NCBI RefSeq assembly: GCF_032716425.1 | Contig: NZ_CP090419.1 | Location: forward strand, 2,544,001 to 2,608,000 | Length of the DNA stretch: 64,000 nucleotides | Reading direction: 5' to 3' | Source of the DNA: Pseudoalteromonas sp. N1230-9 | GTDB taxonomy: Bacteria > Pseudomonadota > Gammaproteobacteria > Enterobacterales > Alteromonadaceae | Part shown: one piece after another, positions 52,909-62,922 of the stretch | Layout of the letters: the number at the start of each line of letters is the position of its first letter | How positions within the stretch are numbered: position 1 is the first letter of the stretch | The notes under the pieces: model-generated | What the model was told of the DNA's origin: nothing | Database searches by the model: none | What the model saw: only the letters and a program-made list of their open reading frames with translations | Made by a program: the position numbers and the translations under genes

Positions 52909-53769
52909 TTAGCCGTTTACTAGTTTTTCAATAAAAAATTCTAAATGACCTGATGGTTGATTTGGTATTGGCCACTTAACTGCTTTTGTTGCTAATGTTT
53001 TAAATGCGACTGCTGCTGGCGAACTAGGAAACAACTCAACAATCACTTTTTGGCGTCGAGTCGATTTACGCATATTTTCGTCATACGGTATTGTTGCAAC
53101 TAATTCCATAGATACATCCAAGAAACGATCGGTTACTTTTGATAGTTTAGCAAACAATTCTTGGCCTTCACGCATACTGCGGACCATATTGGCAACAATT
53201 TTAAATTTATACACACCGTGTTCACGACTCAGTACTTTAATGAGTGCGTAGGCGTCGGTAATCGAGGTAGGTTCATCACACACAACCACAACAACATCTT
53301 GTGCTGCACGTGAAAAGCTTAATACCATGTCAGAAATACCCGCGGCGGTATCGACAATTAATATATCAAACTCAGTGTTTAATTCGCTAAACGCGCGGAT
53401 AAGGCCAGCATGTTCAGAAGGACTAAGTTCCACCATACTTTGCGAACCAGAGGTTGCAGGAACTATTTTAATTCCCGCAGGGCCTTCAACAAGGATTTCA
53501 TCCAGCTCACATTCGCCAGATAAAACATGAGATAAGTTACGTTCAACACGAAGGCCAAGCATGACGTCACAGTTTGCCAATCCCAAATCGGCGTCGAGAA
53601 CTAAGACTCGATTTCCTTGCTGACCGAGTGCAATAGCGGTATTTAATGAAACATTGGTTTTACCCACACCACCTTTGCCGCCAGTCACAGCGATTACTTT
53701 AACGCCACTATTATTATTTTGATTCATTTTGCGCAGGCCGCTTGCTTGATCTAATACTGTGTTAATCAT
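52909..53769 (-). CDS. flhG: Flagellar number regulator FlhG (FleN), MinD-like ATPase
   Basis: This 286-residue protein has the deviant Walker A TGGKGGVGKTNVSLNTA and Walker A' VLVLDADLGLANCDVMLGL. The N-terminus carries the DQASGLRKM motif known to activate FlhF's GTPase; this supports the start at 53769, eight bases inside flhF. It has a C-terminal amphipathic tail (LEFFIEKLVNG) for membrane binding. It limits flagellar number and antagonises FleQ/FlrA in polarly flagellated bacteria. Confidence 0.94.
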   Translation of the reverse strand: MINTVLDQASGLRKMNQNNNSGVKVIAVTGGKGGVGKTNVSLNTAIALGQQGNRVLVLDADLGLANCDVMLGLRVERNLSHVLSGECELDEILVEGPAGIKIVPATSGSQSMVELSPSEHAGLIRAFSELNTEFDILIVDTAAGISDMVLSFSRAAQDVVVVVCDEPTSITDAYALIKVLSREHGVYKFKIVANMVRSMREGQELFAKLSKVTDRFLDVSMELVATIPYDENMRKSTRRQKVIVELFPSSPAAVAFKTLATKAVKWPIPNQPSGHLEFFIEKLVNG

Positions 53770-55237
53770 ACATCCCTACTGTGCTCGACGCTACTGCTTG
53801 ACGTCGTGAATGTTGTGCTTTTGCTCGTTTTAAATACAATTGTTCAGCCTTTTTCACTAGTTTTTCGGCATTTGCAACACGAATATCCTCAGGAACTCGC
53901 TGACCATTGGTAAGATACCCTATCGGAAGGCGATTTTGAATCGCTATGCTAATAATCTCACCTAAACTTAGTGATTCATCCAACTTAGTGAATATACAAC
54001 CACTTAGTTGCACCTTTTTAAAGTGTCTTACGGTTTCTTGCAACACATTTATTTGTGCTGTAGCACTTAATACTAAGTAACTACGAATATCAACACGCTG
54101 ATTACGCATTAGTGTATTAAGCTGCTCAGTCAAACGTAAATCACGTTGGCTCATTCCTGCTGTGTCTATTAATACTAGTCGCTTATTACGTAAATGGTAT
54201 AGCACTTCAGCTAATTCATTTGCATCTTTTACTTGTTTAACACCACAGCCAATAATACGGCCATAAGTAGCAAGTTGTTCGTAGGCACCAATACGGTATG
54301 TATCCGTCGTAATTAATGCAACTTTGTCAGCACCGTATTTTTGTGCACCTAACGCAGCAAGCTTAGCAACAGTGGTTGTTTTACCAACCCCTGTAGGCCC
54401 AACAAGTGCAAACACACCGCCTTGACGTAAGATTTCGTTATTAGTCGTGTGCATTTGGTTTTCAACCATTTGCAGGAGTGCTTGCCAAGCTTGTTGACGT
54501 GAAACATCGTCAGGAATAAAACACGCCATTTGCTCAGCAACATCACGCTCAATTCCCATCCCCGCTAAACGGTCAATCATACACGCACGAGTTGGATCAC
54601 GACGTGCCATATCTTGCTGCATTAAGCCCGATACTTGATGTTCAAGTAATTGACGAATCGCATTCATTTCTTCACGCATTGTCGCCATTTCTGATTGATT
54701 AGCAGGCGCAGAATTTTTCTGCTCAACAGGCGAATCTAAATCATCAAAGCCTGCATCTAAGTCATCAAAGCCTAAGCTATGAGCTTGCGTTTGCACACGA
54801 GGCGCAGCTTGTTGTTGGTAACGTGGCTTTTGAGCAAACTCAGGTTGCTGCTGAAAACTAGGCTCTTTAGGCTGATAGTGCTCGCCTGTATCGATACCAG
54901 ATTGGCTAAACATAGATGCAAGCTCAGGCGAACGAGGGCGTGGGGCTTGACGCTCAAGTAACGCTTGTAGGCTATCAGCAACTTTTGCTTGCGGCTCAGG
55001 TTTAGCACGCATTGGTTCAGGCTTTACAAAGTTATGCTGTGGCGCAGGTTTTGATTGCACTGCTGCGGGCGCGGCTTCGGCTTTTGGGGCTGCTTTGTCG
55101 TAATCTACAGCCGCAACGATTTCAACACCGTTAGCGAGCTTTTTATTTGACATAATAACCGCATCAACACCTAACTCATCTTTCACTTCTTTAAGTGCAG
55201 TGCGCATATCTTTAGCAAAAAAACGTTTAATTTTCAT
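53762..55237 (-). CDS. flhF: Flagellar placement GTPase FlhF
   Basis: This 491-residue SRP-family GTPase has an N-terminal basic region (KIKRFFAKDMRTALKEVKDELGVDAVIMSNKKLANGVEIVAA) and a long Gln/Pro/Ala-rich linker (about 55-195). The N domain follows, then the G domain with P-loop VGPTGVGKTTTVAKLAA, DTYRIGAYEQLATYG, LIDTAGMSQRD and IFTKLDE. FlhF recruits early flagellar parts to the cell pole. It is 20 bases downstream of flhA. Confidence 0.94.
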   Translation of the reverse strand: MKIKRFFAKDMRTALKEVKDELGVDAVIMSNKKLANGVEIVAAVDYDKAAPKAEAAPAAVQSKPAPQHNFVKPEPMRAKPEPQAKVADSLQALLERQAPRPRSPELASMFSQSGIDTGEHYQPKEPSFQQQPEFAQKPRYQQQAAPRVQTQAHSLGFDDLDAGFDDLDSPVEQKNSAPANQSEMATMREEMNAIRQLLEHQVSGLMQQDMARRDPTRACMIDRLAGMGIERDVAEQMACFIPDDVSRQQAWQALLQMVENQMHTTNNEILRQGGVFALVGPTGVGKTTTVAKLAALGAQKYGADKVALITTDTYRIGAYEQLATYGRIIGCGVKQVKDANELAEVLYHLRNKRLVLIDTAGMSQRDLRLTEQLNTLMRNQRVDIRSYLVLSATAQINVLQETVRHFKKVQLSGCIFTKLDESLSLGEIISIAIQNRLPIGYLTNGQRVPEDIRVANAEKLVKKAEQLYLKRAKAQHSRRQAVASSTVGMYD

Positions 55238-55257
55238 GGTTCAACCCCTTTACTATC

Positions 55258-57369
55258 CTATTGTTGGCCTACTGAGCTGACAATCTTAATCTGTCTTTCG
55301 TCTGGTACCTCTTGATAAGACATGACCCTTAAACCTGGAATCGTGTACTTAACAAAACGAGATAACACAGTGCGTAACATTCCTGACGTTAACAGTATTG
55401 AAGGTTCACCGGCCATTTCTTGGTTTTGATGCGCTTCATTCAATGATTGTTGAAGTCGCTCTGCAAGGCTTGGTTCTATTCCGGCACCTTCGTCACCTGC
55501 ATTTTGAAGTGACTGATGCAACATCTGTTCCAACTCAGGCGCCAAGGTTATGACAGGGATCTCAGAAGACATACCAACAGCATCTTGAACGATAAGTCTA
55601 CGTAGTGAAATTCGCACTGCAGCCGTTAGTACATCAGGGTCTTGGCTACGTGGGCCATATTCAACAAGGGTTTGAACAATCGAACGCATATCGCGAATTG
55701 CCACCCCTTCATTAAGTAAATTTTGTAGTACTTTTACAACGGTAGTGAGTGGTAGAACGTCAGGCACCAATCCTTCAACAAGACGTGGATGGCTCTTCGC
55801 TAACATATCTAATAAGTTTTGTACTTCTTCATGTCCAAGTAGCAAGGCTGCGCTATTCGTCAGCAACTGACTAATGTGTGTAGCAACCACAGTCGCAGAA
55901 TCAACAACCGTATAACCAAGAGATTGGGCTTCGTCTTTTTGATCTGGCTTGATCCATACTGCATCAAGGCCAAATGCAGGATCTTTTGTCTCAACACCTT
56001 TAATTGGGCCAAAAACTTGACCTGGGTTAATTGCCAGCTCATCACCGTGCTTTAATTCACCTTCACCACTTGATACACCCATCATCGTAATGCGATATGC
56101 ATTTGGATCGAGCTCTAAGTTATCGCGAATATGCACAGGAGGTACTAAGAAACCAAGTTCTTGAGATAGTTTTTTACGCACGCCTTTAATGCGATTAAGT
56201 AGTTCTCCGCCTTGTGATTGGTCCACAAGTGGAATTAAACGATAACCAACCTCTAGACCAATAACATCTACTTGCTGAACATCATCCCAGCCCAGCTCTT
56301 TTTGCTCTTGTTTATTAGCAACACCGGTGCCTGGTGCTCCGCCATTTGCTTCGATTTCTGCTTGCTCTGCTTCGGCTTTTGCTTTTTGTTTTTGCGTGAA
56401 ATATGCAAGATAGCCAAGCAACGCACCTAAACTTAAAAATGCGATATGCGGCATACCTGGCACTAAGCCCATAGTGATTAGAATACCCGATGCAATATAT
56501 AAAGATTTTTCGTTACCTAACTGAGTTTTAAACTGCTCACCCATGTTATGTGACTCATTTTGACGCGTCACAACAATCGCCGTACCAATTGAAAGTAACA
56601 GTGATGGTAATTGCGCTACTAGGCCATCACCAATCGTTAGCAGGGTATAAACCTCCATCGCTCGACTAAAGCTTAAGTCGTGCTGGATCATACCAACAAA
56701 TAAACCACCAACAATATTGATTACAAGTATCACGATACCGGCGATGGCATCGCCTTTAACGAACTTACTTGCACCGTCCATTGAACCGTAAAAATCAGCT
56801 TCACGAGTTACTTCATCACGGCGCTCACGCGCTTGTTCTGCACTGATAAAACCGGCATTTAAATCGGCGTCAATCGCCATTTGTTTACCTGGCATTGCAT
56901 CTAGGGTGAAACGTGCTGACACTTCAGAAATGCGGCCTGCACCTTTGGTGATAACAACAAAGTTAATGATAATGAGGATAAGGAAGACCACTAAACCCAC
57001 GGCATAGTTACCACCTATAACCACCGAGCCGAATGCCTCGATAACCTTCCCTGCTGCGTCGCCACCGTTGTGGCCTTCAAGTAACACAACTCGGGTACTG
57101 GCAACATTGAGTGCAAGGCGCATAATCGTGGCGATTAATAAAACGGCTGGAAACATGCCAAACTCAAGTGGCTTCATGGTATAAACCGTGACCAGAAGTA
57201 CCACAAGTGCGAGTGCGATATTAAACGAAAAAAGAATATCTAAAAGAAAAGGTGGCAGTGGTAAAATCACCATACCCAGCGCAGCTAGCACTAGTAAGGG
57301 TGTACCCACACCTTTAGCATACTCTTTTTTATCTTTATTAAGTTGTTGTAATACCGCTTTAAATTCCAT
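55258..57369 (-). CDS. flhA: Flagellar export gate protein FlhA
   Basis: This 703-residue protein has eight N-terminal transmembrane helices (about 22-330), with the FHIPEP-type loop (AGRISEVSARFTLDAMPGKQMAIDADLNAGFISAEQARERRDEVTREADFYGSMDGASKFVKGDAIAGI). A cytosolic domain starts near 350 and forms the nonameric substrate platform. It is the first gene of the flhA-flhF-flhG-fliA-che operon and is preceded by a sigma-54-type promoter. Confidence 0.95.
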   Translation of the reverse strand: MEFKAVLQQLNKDKKEYAKGVGTPLLVLAALGMVILPLPPFLLDILFSFNIALALVVLLVTVYTMKPLEFGMFPAVLLIATIMRLALNVASTRVVLLEGHNGGDAAGKVIEAFGSVVIGGNYAVGLVVFLILIIINFVVITKGAGRISEVSARFTLDAMPGKQMAIDADLNAGFISAEQARERRDEVTREADFYGSMDGASKFVKGDAIAGIVILVINIVGGLFVGMIQHDLSFSRAMEVYTLLTIGDGLVAQLPSLLLSIGTAIVVTRQNESHNMGEQFKTQLGNEKSLYIASGILITMGLVPGMPHIAFLSLGALLGYLAYFTQKQKAKAEAEQAEIEANGGAPGTGVANKQEQKELGWDDVQQVDVIGLEVGYRLIPLVDQSQGGELLNRIKGVRKKLSQELGFLVPPVHIRDNLELDPNAYRITMMGVSSGEGELKHGDELAINPGQVFGPIKGVETKDPAFGLDAVWIKPDQKDEAQSLGYTVVDSATVVATHISQLLTNSAALLLGHEEVQNLLDMLAKSHPRLVEGLVPDVLPLTTVVKVLQNLLNEGVAIRDMRSIVQTLVEYGPRSQDPDVLTAAVRISLRRLIVQDAVGMSSEIPVITLAPELEQMLHQSLQNAGDEGAGIEPSLAERLQQSLNEAHQNQEMAGEPSILLTSGMLRTVLSRFVKYTIPGLRVMSYQEVPDERQIKIVSSVGQQ

Positions 57370-57407
57370 AATTCAACAATTTCAAAAAATTGACACTACA
57401 CGGAATT

Positions 57408-57424
57408 TGCAATAACTATTCCAA
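57408..57424 (-). promoter_or_regulatory. Sigma-54 (RpoN) promoter upstream of flhA
   Basis: On the minus strand the 17-base element TTGGAATAGTTATTGCA fits the full YTGGMAYRNNNNTTGCW consensus, with GG and GC ten bases apart. It is 39 bases upstream of the flhA ATG, in a 71-base gap otherwise free of genes. Sigma-54/FlrC-type control of flhA operons is known in Vibrio. Confidence 0.85.
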
Positions 57425-57440
57425 GTTACAAAGCGACTCG

Positions 57441-58571
57441 CTAATATTTATAATCATCAGGTATTGGCAGTTTTTTATTCAGGGGGATTGGGCGTTTACC
57501 ACGACCTTTTTTGAAGCGTTTTAGCTGAAATACATAAGCAAGTACTTGTGCAACCGCGGTGAACAGTTGATCGGGTATCTGCTGTCCAACTTCTGTCGTA
57601 TGATAAAGCGCACGCGTAAGTACTGGCGACTCAACGATAGGAACATCATTACCCTTGCCCACTTTACGAATTTGCATAGCAAGCTCATCAAGGCCTTTAG
57701 CAAGTACGATAGGCGCCCCTGCTTTTGCTGTGTCATATTTAATGGCAACAGAATAGTGAGTCGGGTTGGTGACTATAACATCCGCATCTGGCACATCTTG
57801 CATCATCCGTCGTTGCGACATTTCTCGTTGCGTACGACGAATACGTGCTTTTATTTGAGGGTCACCTTCTGAGTTTTTATACTCGTCTTTGACTTCTTGA
57901 AGTGTCATTTTCAGCTCTTTATGATGCTTATGACTTTGGTAAGGCGCATCAATAGCTGCAATAACAATTAAAGTACATGTCAGCCCTAAAAACATCCACG
58001 ATAAAATCTCAAGGGAGTGGATAATATTACCAGGTGCACTTTCTATACTCAGATGCAGTATCTCATCGAAAAAGGTATTAATTAAAAACACTGCAAAACC
58101 AGCTACAACCGCAAATTTTAACAGCGACTTCACCAATTCAACCCCCGCTTGTGGGCCTAGCATACGTTTTATGCCTTTAGCTGGAGACATTTTATTGGCT
58201 TTGGGCGCAGCGGCTTTCCAACTAAAATTAAAGCCCCCCAATAAGGTATTACCAATAAAAGCAGCAATAACGATGATAAAAACAAACATCGCCATAGGAA
58301 AGAGCAAGGCATCACCCACAACACCCCAAACCGAGAACATTTTTGTGGTGTCATAGGTTTCATTACGATTTAAGCTAAGCAATCGCCCCATTACGTTATA
58401 CAAGCCTTTGCCAATTTCTGGCCCGTACAAAAGCAGCGAAATAGCAGAAAACATGAGAACAAACATTGTACCAAGCTCTTTCGAACGAGCTACTTGACCT
58501 TTTTTCTTCGCGTCTTCTATTTTTTTACTGGTGGGTTCTTCGGTTTTTTCTTGACCTGAATCTTCAGCCAT
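57441..58571 (-). CDS. flhB: Flagellar export switch protein FlhB
   Basis: This 376-residue protein has an N-terminal basic tail (EKTEEPTSKKIEDAKKKGQVARSKEL), four transmembrane helices (about 35-210), and the cytosolic domain with the self-cleaving NPTH motif at 269-272 (DVIVTNPTHYSVAIKYD). Cleavage between Asn269 and Pro270 switches export from rod/hook to filament substrates. It ends the fliK-flhB gene run; a possible transcription break follows before the flhA promoter. Confidence 0.95.
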   Translation of the reverse strand: MAEDSGQEKTEEPTSKKIEDAKKKGQVARSKELGTMFVLMFSAISLLLYGPEIGKGLYNVMGRLLSLNRNETYDTTKMFSVWGVVGDALLFPMAMFVFIIVIAAFIGNTLLGGFNFSWKAAAPKANKMSPAKGIKRMLGPQAGVELVKSLLKFAVVAGFAVFLINTFFDEILHLSIESAPGNIIHSLEILSWMFLGLTCTLIVIAAIDAPYQSHKHHKELKMTLQEVKDEYKNSEGDPQIKARIRRTQREMSQRRMMQDVPDADVIVTNPTHYSVAIKYDTAKAGAPIVLAKGLDELAMQIRKVGKGNDVPIVESPVLTRALYHTTEVGQQIPDQLFTAVAQVLAYVFQLKRFKKGRGKRPIPLNKKLPIPDDYKY

Positions 58572-58580
58572 AACGCGCTC

Positions 58581-59360
58581 CTAAGGGGTACAACCAACAA
58601 GGCTACACATCAACTCAACCATTTTCAGCCACTGGAACTCGAACTGAGTCATAAAGTTGCCCAGCGTCGCCCAAATGATCACAAGACCGGCCACTAAGGT
58701 GAACGGGAAACCAATCGAGAAAATATTAAGCTGTGGTGCTGCACGTGTCATCACCCCAAACGACATGTTAATGACTAGCATGGCTGTCAATGGCGCTAAG
58801 GCTAAAACGAGGGCTGTGGTGAACATCCAGCCACCCCAAGTGACGATATCCCAGTAATGGTCCACTGACCACCAGCTACCATCAATTGGTAAAACTTGAA
58901 AACTGTGGATGACCATTTGAATCATCATCAAATGCCCATTGAACACAAAAAACAATAACGTCGCTAATATGAGATAAAATTGACCCACCGCAGGTACGCT
59001 TAAACCATTTGAAGGGTCAACCACTGACGCAAAACCAAGACCGGTTTGCATTGCCAATATTTGTCCTGCCAGCACAAAGGTATTGAGCAGCAAAACAGAT
59101 GCAAAGCCAATAGCAACACCAATCAACATTTGTTGAATAACGACCAGTATCATTTCAAACGAAAACAAGTTAGTAAAACTCGCCGGAGGTAATACAGGCA
59201 CGGCTACTAAGGTTATAACTACCGCCAAACCTAATTTTATACGTGCAGGAACGTTTTTTGCGCCCAGGCCCGCCATTATCATAATCATGGAGCTAATGCG
59301 CACCAGCGGTAGTAAAAAGTCACTTAACCACTGAATGACCACTGCAAATGGAAATTCCAT
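58581..59360 (-). CDS. fliR: Flagellar export gate protein FliR
   Basis: This 259-residue membrane protein has six hydrophobic segments. Family motifs are RISSMIMIMAGLGAKNVPARIKLGLAVVITL, GLGFASVVDPSNGLSVPAVGQFYLILATLLFFVFNGHL and LVINMSFGVMTRAAPQLNIFSIGFPFTLVAG. It starts one base after fliQ and lies nine bases before flhB. With FliP and FliQ it forms the export channel. Confidence 0.94.
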   Translation of the reverse strand: MEFPFAVVIQWLSDFLLPLVRISSMIMIMAGLGAKNVPARIKLGLAVVITLVAVPVLPPASFTNLFSFEMILVVIQQMLIGVAIGFASVLLLNTFVLAGQILAMQTGLGFASVVDPSNGLSVPAVGQFYLILATLLFFVFNGHLMMIQMVIHSFQVLPIDGSWWSVDHYWDIVTWGGWMFTTALVLALAPLTAMLVINMSFGVMTRAAPQLNIFSIGFPFTLVAGLVIIWATLGNFMTQFEFQWLKMVELMCSLVGCTP

Positions 59361-59630
59361 TTACCCTGCAATCTCTGGAATTGATAATACTAAACCATTA
59401 AAGTAATCCATCAACTCTTGAGTAAACCAATGTCCACCGATTATTAATGCGCTAATTGTTATCAATAAACGCGGTAAAAAACTTAACGTTTGCTCATTAA
59501 TTGATGTAGCCGCTTGGAAAACAGCCACAACCAGTCCCACTAATAAACCAGGTACAACGATTGCTGAGACTAATTTAATCACTAAGAAAAGTGCGCCACT
59601 GAGAATATCAACAAAGATTTCTGGTTCCAT
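59361..59630 (-). CDS. fliQ: Flagellar export gate protein FliQ
   Basis: This 89-residue protein has two transmembrane helices (about 14-37 and 53-77). It matches FliQ with VLVGLVVAVFQAATSINEQTLSFLPRLL and ends with MDYFNGLVLSIPEIAG. It directly abuts fliR and follows fliP by a 39-base gap. Four FliQ subunits complete the FliPQR channel. Confidence 0.93.
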   Translation of the reverse strand: MEPEIFVDILSGALFLVIKLVSAIVVPGLLVGLVVAVFQAATSINEQTLSFLPRLLITISALIIGGHWFTQELMDYFNGLVLSIPEIAG

Positions 59631-59669
59631 CGTATCGCTCCTAGTTGCTATTGGTCACATTAAGCATCG

Positions 59670-60410
59670 CTAGACCCCTAGACCAAAGCTCTTTGCAAGG
59701 GTCCCCATCACAAGACTCCACCCATCGACTAAAACAAACAGCATAATTTTAAAGGGTAAAGATACAATCATTGGCGACAACATCATCATACCCATTGCCA
59801 TAAGTACTGATGCAACCACCAAATCGACTATGAGAAACGGTATAAAGAACATAAAACCGATAATAAACGCGGTTTGTAGTTCACTTGTTACAAACGCAGG
59901 AATAAGCACGATTAGCGGTGTGTCTTCTGGAGAGTCAAGCTTATCGTGACCTGCGATCTTTGCAAAAGTTTCTAAATCTTTAATACGTACTTGGGAAAGC
60001 ATAAACGCTTTCATGGGTTCTTTTGCAAGCTCTAATGCCTGTACTGACGTCACTTGCTCATTCAAATATGGCTCGATTGCCCGCTCATTTACCTGCTGAT
60101 AAATCGGTGCCATGATGAAAATGCTTAAAAATAGCGACATACCAAGTAATATTTGATTAGAGGGCGTTTGTTGTAAACCAATTGCTTGACGCAAAATAGC
60201 GAGCACAACAATAATACGAGTAAATGAGGTCATCATAATAACTGCGGCAGGAATGAAGCTCAGCGCAGTCATAATTGCAAGGACTTGTAAGGTTACAGAG
60301 TAATCTTGCGAGCCATCTGGATTCGTTGTAATAGTGAGTGCTTCGATACCCTCAGCATAAACAGACGGTAAAAACAGTACACTTGCTAAAATAAGTAGCC
60401 ACTTGATCAT
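59670..60410 (-). CDS. fliP: Flagellar export gate protein FliP
   Basis: This 246-residue protein starts with a cleaved signal peptide ([18 protein letters not shown]) and has four later membrane helices. The family blocks are [104 protein letters not shown]. It builds the export gate core. It starts four bases after fliO and is 39 bases from fliQ. Confidence 0.95.
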   Translation of the reverse strand: MIKWLLILASVLFLPSVYAEGIEALTITTNPDGSQDYSVTLQVLAIMTALSFIPAAVIMMTSFTRIIVVLAILRQAIGLQQTPSNQILLGMSLFLSIFIMAPIYQQVNERAIEPYLNEQVTSVQALELAKEPMKAFMLSQVRIKDLETFAKIAGHDKLDSPEDTPLIVLIPAFVTSELQTAFIIGFMFFIPFLIVDLVVASVLMAMGMMMLSPMIVSLPFKIMLFVLVDGWSLVMGTLAKSFGLGV

Positions 60411-60414
60411 AGCG

Positions 60415-60798
60415 TTAGTTCTTTTTATTTATAGATGATTGAGTGTTAAGTAAACTGCCAAATCGTTTTGCTAGTTCGGGCAATTCCTTTTCTTTGAGCG
60501 GTGTTTCAAGCTTATGTAAGTAATTTATACTGTGAGGCGTCACACCAATTAAGTGCTGACTGTTATCTATCTCTACCACCATTAGACGCTCTCGCGAACC
60601 AAGCGGTAAACTACGAATCACCTTAAACTCATCACTGTTGGTTAGATTAGGGTTAAGTTTTTTGACAAAGAAGGCAAGTACAACAATAACCACAAGTACT
60701 AAAAACAGCGACATCACCATAGACAGAATATCTGCCGTTGGTGATGCTGTAGGCATTGTAGTGCTGGTTACACTTGTTAGTGCTGCTAAAGTAATCAT
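60415..60798 (-). CDS. fliO: Flagellar protein FliO
   Basis: This 127-residue protein has one transmembrane helix ([25 protein letters not shown]) then a cytosolic beta-domain with [39 protein letters not shown], the FliO signature. It acts as a scaffold for FliP ring assembly. Its start overlaps the fliN stop by four bases, and it sits in the standard fliNOPQR order. Confidence 0.9.
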   Translation of the reverse strand: MITLAALTSVTSTTMPTASPTADILSMVMSLFLVLVVIVVLAFFVKKLNPNLTNSDEFKVIRSLPLGSRERLMVVEIDNSQHLIGVTPHSINYLHKLETPLKEKELPELAKRFGSLLNTQSSINKKN

Positions 60799-61196
60799 CG
60801 TAGTTTTTTAATTCGCTCAACTTGGCTAATTACATCTGTAAGACGAATACCAAATTTATCATTAACAACGACCACCTCACCGTGCGCTATCAAGGTGCCA
60901 TTGACTAACACATCAAGAGGTTCACCGGCAACACGGTCTAACTCAACAACTGAACCTTGGTTGAGTTGTAATAAGTTACGGATATTTATTTTAGAGCGCC
61001 CTACTTCCATAGAAATAGTAACCGGAATATCTAAAATAGTATCAAGCTTGCGTTTTTCTTCGCCAGACAGTTCATGCTTTTCATCTTTAAGCTCATCAAG
61101 TTCTGCGACGGCAGCTTCACCTGTGCCATTTTCGGCTTCTTCAGCTTCGGCTAGTGCCGCAGCCCATTCGTCCATTGTATCTTGATCATCACTCAT
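60795..61196 (-). CDS. fliN: Flagellar motor switch protein FliN
   Basis: This 133-residue protein has an acidic N-terminal region (1-50) and a SpoA domain: ILDIPVTISMEVGRSKINIRNLLQLNQGSVVELDRVAGEPLDVLVNGTLIAHGEVVVVNDKFGIRLTDVIS. It forms the lower C-ring with FliM and binds export chaperone complexes. It overlaps fliO, and fliM ends 22 bases upstream. Confidence 0.94.
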   Translation of the reverse strand: MSDDQDTMDEWAAALAEAEEAENGTGEAAVAELDELKDEKHELSGEEKRKLDTILDIPVTISMEVGRSKINIRNLLQLNQGSVVELDRVAGEPLDVLVNGTLIAHGEVVVVNDKFGIRLTDVISQVERIKKLR

Positions 61197-61218
61197 TATA
61201 TTTAACCTTATAAATCGA

Positions 61219-62310
61219 CTACCAGTCTAAATCAACACCTTCAGATAGGTGCAAATCATCTTCTAGTTCTGCTAATTCTGCATCTGAATCAAGTTTTTTA
61301 CCACCTTTTGTAAACACATGTAGTTCAGACTTAACTGATTCAGGACGTTTAATTTTTTCGCTGATTTGAAGTGCCACATTATCTCTTGAGCGACCCATTT
61401 TCGCCCTAAAGGTTGGCAGTTCTTCAATAAACACTGTGATATGCTCTGGCATTTCAACCGGTATAATATCGCCGGCTTTGAGCTCCATTATTTGTTCAAG
61501 TGATAAATCGACTTCAAGCAGTTGGGTCGATAAATCAACTTCAACATCCATTATTTCATCACGTAATGCTTTACTCCAACGTAAATCTGTATCTTCAGTA
61601 TCAGATTGTACACCGGCATCAAGTAGCTCACGAATAGGCTCAAGCATTGAGTAAGGCAGTGCAATATGAAAATCACCGCCACCACCGTCTAGCTCAATAT
61701 GAAATGAGCTAATTACCACAACCTCTGTTGGACTCACGATGTTTGCCATTGCGGGGTTAACTTCAGAGTCTAGGTATTCAAATGACACGTCCATGACAGG
61801 TGCCCATGCTTCTTTATAATCTTCGAAGATTATTTTAAGTAGCATTTGTACGATACGACGTTCAGTAGGGGTAAATTCGCGGCCCTCTATTTTGGCATGA
61901 TAGCGCCCGTCCCCACCAAAAAAGTTATCTACCAAAATAAACACTAAGCGTGCTTCCATGGTAATTAACCCTGTCCCCTTGAGAGGACGAAAACGTACCA
62001 TATTCAAACTTGTCGGTACAAACAAAGTATGGATGTATTCGCCAAACTTGATCATTTGCACGCCGTTGATAGACACTTCGGCGGTACGGCGCATCATGTT
62101 AAATAAGCTGATCCGCATATGCCTTGCAAAGCGCTCGTTGACGATTTCCAAGGTCGGCATACGACCACGGACAATACGATCTTGTGATGAAAAGTCATAC
62201 TGAAGCGTACTACTGTCCGAATCACCACTTTCGCCAATATCTTCCTCTTCGACTTCATCGACACCATGTAATAGCGCATCAATTTCGTCTTGGGATAATA
62301 AATCGCTCAC
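61219..62310 (-). CDS. fliM: Flagellar motor switch protein FliM
   Basis: This 363-residue protein starts with the CheY-binding LSQDEIDALLHGV motif, then an acidic linker. The middle domain has YDFSSQDRIVRGRMPTLEIVNERFARHMRISLFNMMRR and FGEYIHTLFVPTSLNMVRFRPLKGTGLITMEARLVFILVDNFFGG. The C-terminal SpoA domain spans about 260-340. The C-terminal extension is longer than in enteric FliM. It forms the C-ring and switches rotation on CheY-P binding. Confidence 0.95.
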   Translation of the reverse strand: MSDLLSQDEIDALLHGVDEVEEEDIGESGDSDSSTLQYDFSSQDRIVRGRMPTLEIVNERFARHMRISLFNMMRRTAEVSINGVQMIKFGEYIHTLFVPTSLNMVRFRPLKGTGLITMEARLVFILVDNFFGGDGRYHAKIEGREFTPTERRIVQMLLKIIFEDYKEAWAPVMDVSFEYLDSEVNPAMANIVSPTEVVVISSFHIELDGGGGDFHIALPYSMLEPIRELLDAGVQSDTEDTDLRWSKALRDEIMDVEVDLSTQLLEVDLSLEQIMELKAGDIIPVEMPEHITVFIEELPTFRAKMGRSRDNVALQISEKIKRPESVKSELHVFTKGGKKLDSDAELAELEDDLHLSEGVDLDW

Positions 62311-62319
62311 GCTGACCCC

Positions 62320-62844
62320 TTATTGCATCACAAAGCCGGTAAACAATACCCGCTCAATCACTTTACTGCCCTCAACATCGTTTAATGCAGATTGAACTTT
62401 TTCAAGTGCAGCTACTCGCACTGTTTCTTTTCCTTCGCTAGTACCCAACTCGTCGGCGGTTGTGGTAGAAAGTACACTTAATAAAGTGCTTTCAATTAAA
62501 GGAATGTGCTTTTTGGCTGTTTCTTCATTGACTTCGCCGCGCACTAAAAGCTGCACTTTTATTTGCACTATACGATCTCGACTAGCACCAGGTACATTGA
62601 ACACAAATGGACGTGGCATCGCAACATAGAGCGCAGAACCCACTTCTGCAGAGCTTGAAGGTGCTGCAGCATTATTGGCTACGGTTGTTTCATCGGCAAG
62701 TGACTCAGCGGGTGCATCATCACCCGAAAATAGAAAATAACCTGCGCCAGCTGCCACCACAATAGCAACGACAGCTATAATGATGATCAACTTTTTTTTA
62801 CTTTTACCGGTATCTTCTATTTCTAAATTTACATCTTCAGCCAT
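62320..62844 (-). CDS. fliL: Flagellar basal body-associated protein FliL
   Basis: 174 residues from the ATG at 62844, preceded by GGAAG; an in-frame GTG five codons earlier is possible. It has a short charged N-terminus with EDTGKSKKK, one transmembrane helix (LIIIIAVVAIVVAAGAGYFLF) and a periplasmic stomatin-like domain (ALYVAMPRPFVFNVPGASRDRIVQIKVQLLVRG and KHIPLIESTLLSVLSTTTADEL). It stabilises or modulates the stator ring. Positioned between fliK and fliM as usual. Confidence 0.92.
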   Translation of the reverse strand: MAEDVNLEIEDTGKSKKKLIIIIAVVAIVVAAGAGYFLFSGDDAPAESLADETTVANNAAAPSSSAEVGSALYVAMPRPFVFNVPGASRDRIVQIKVQLLVRGEVNEETAKKHIPLIESTLLSVLSTTTADELGTSEGKETVRVAALEKVQSALNDVEGSKVIERVLFTGFVMQ

Positions 62845-62922
62845 TATCACTTCCTTCACGATTACAGCATATTATTTAAGCAGTACATACTGTAACTAAT
62901 TTATTTCTTATAATAGCAGGAC

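Noticed and set aside
57188..57415. Plus-strand open frame over the flhA start and promoter
   Set aside because: Antisense to conserved FlhA coding sequence, no ribosome site, and no recognisable protein family.
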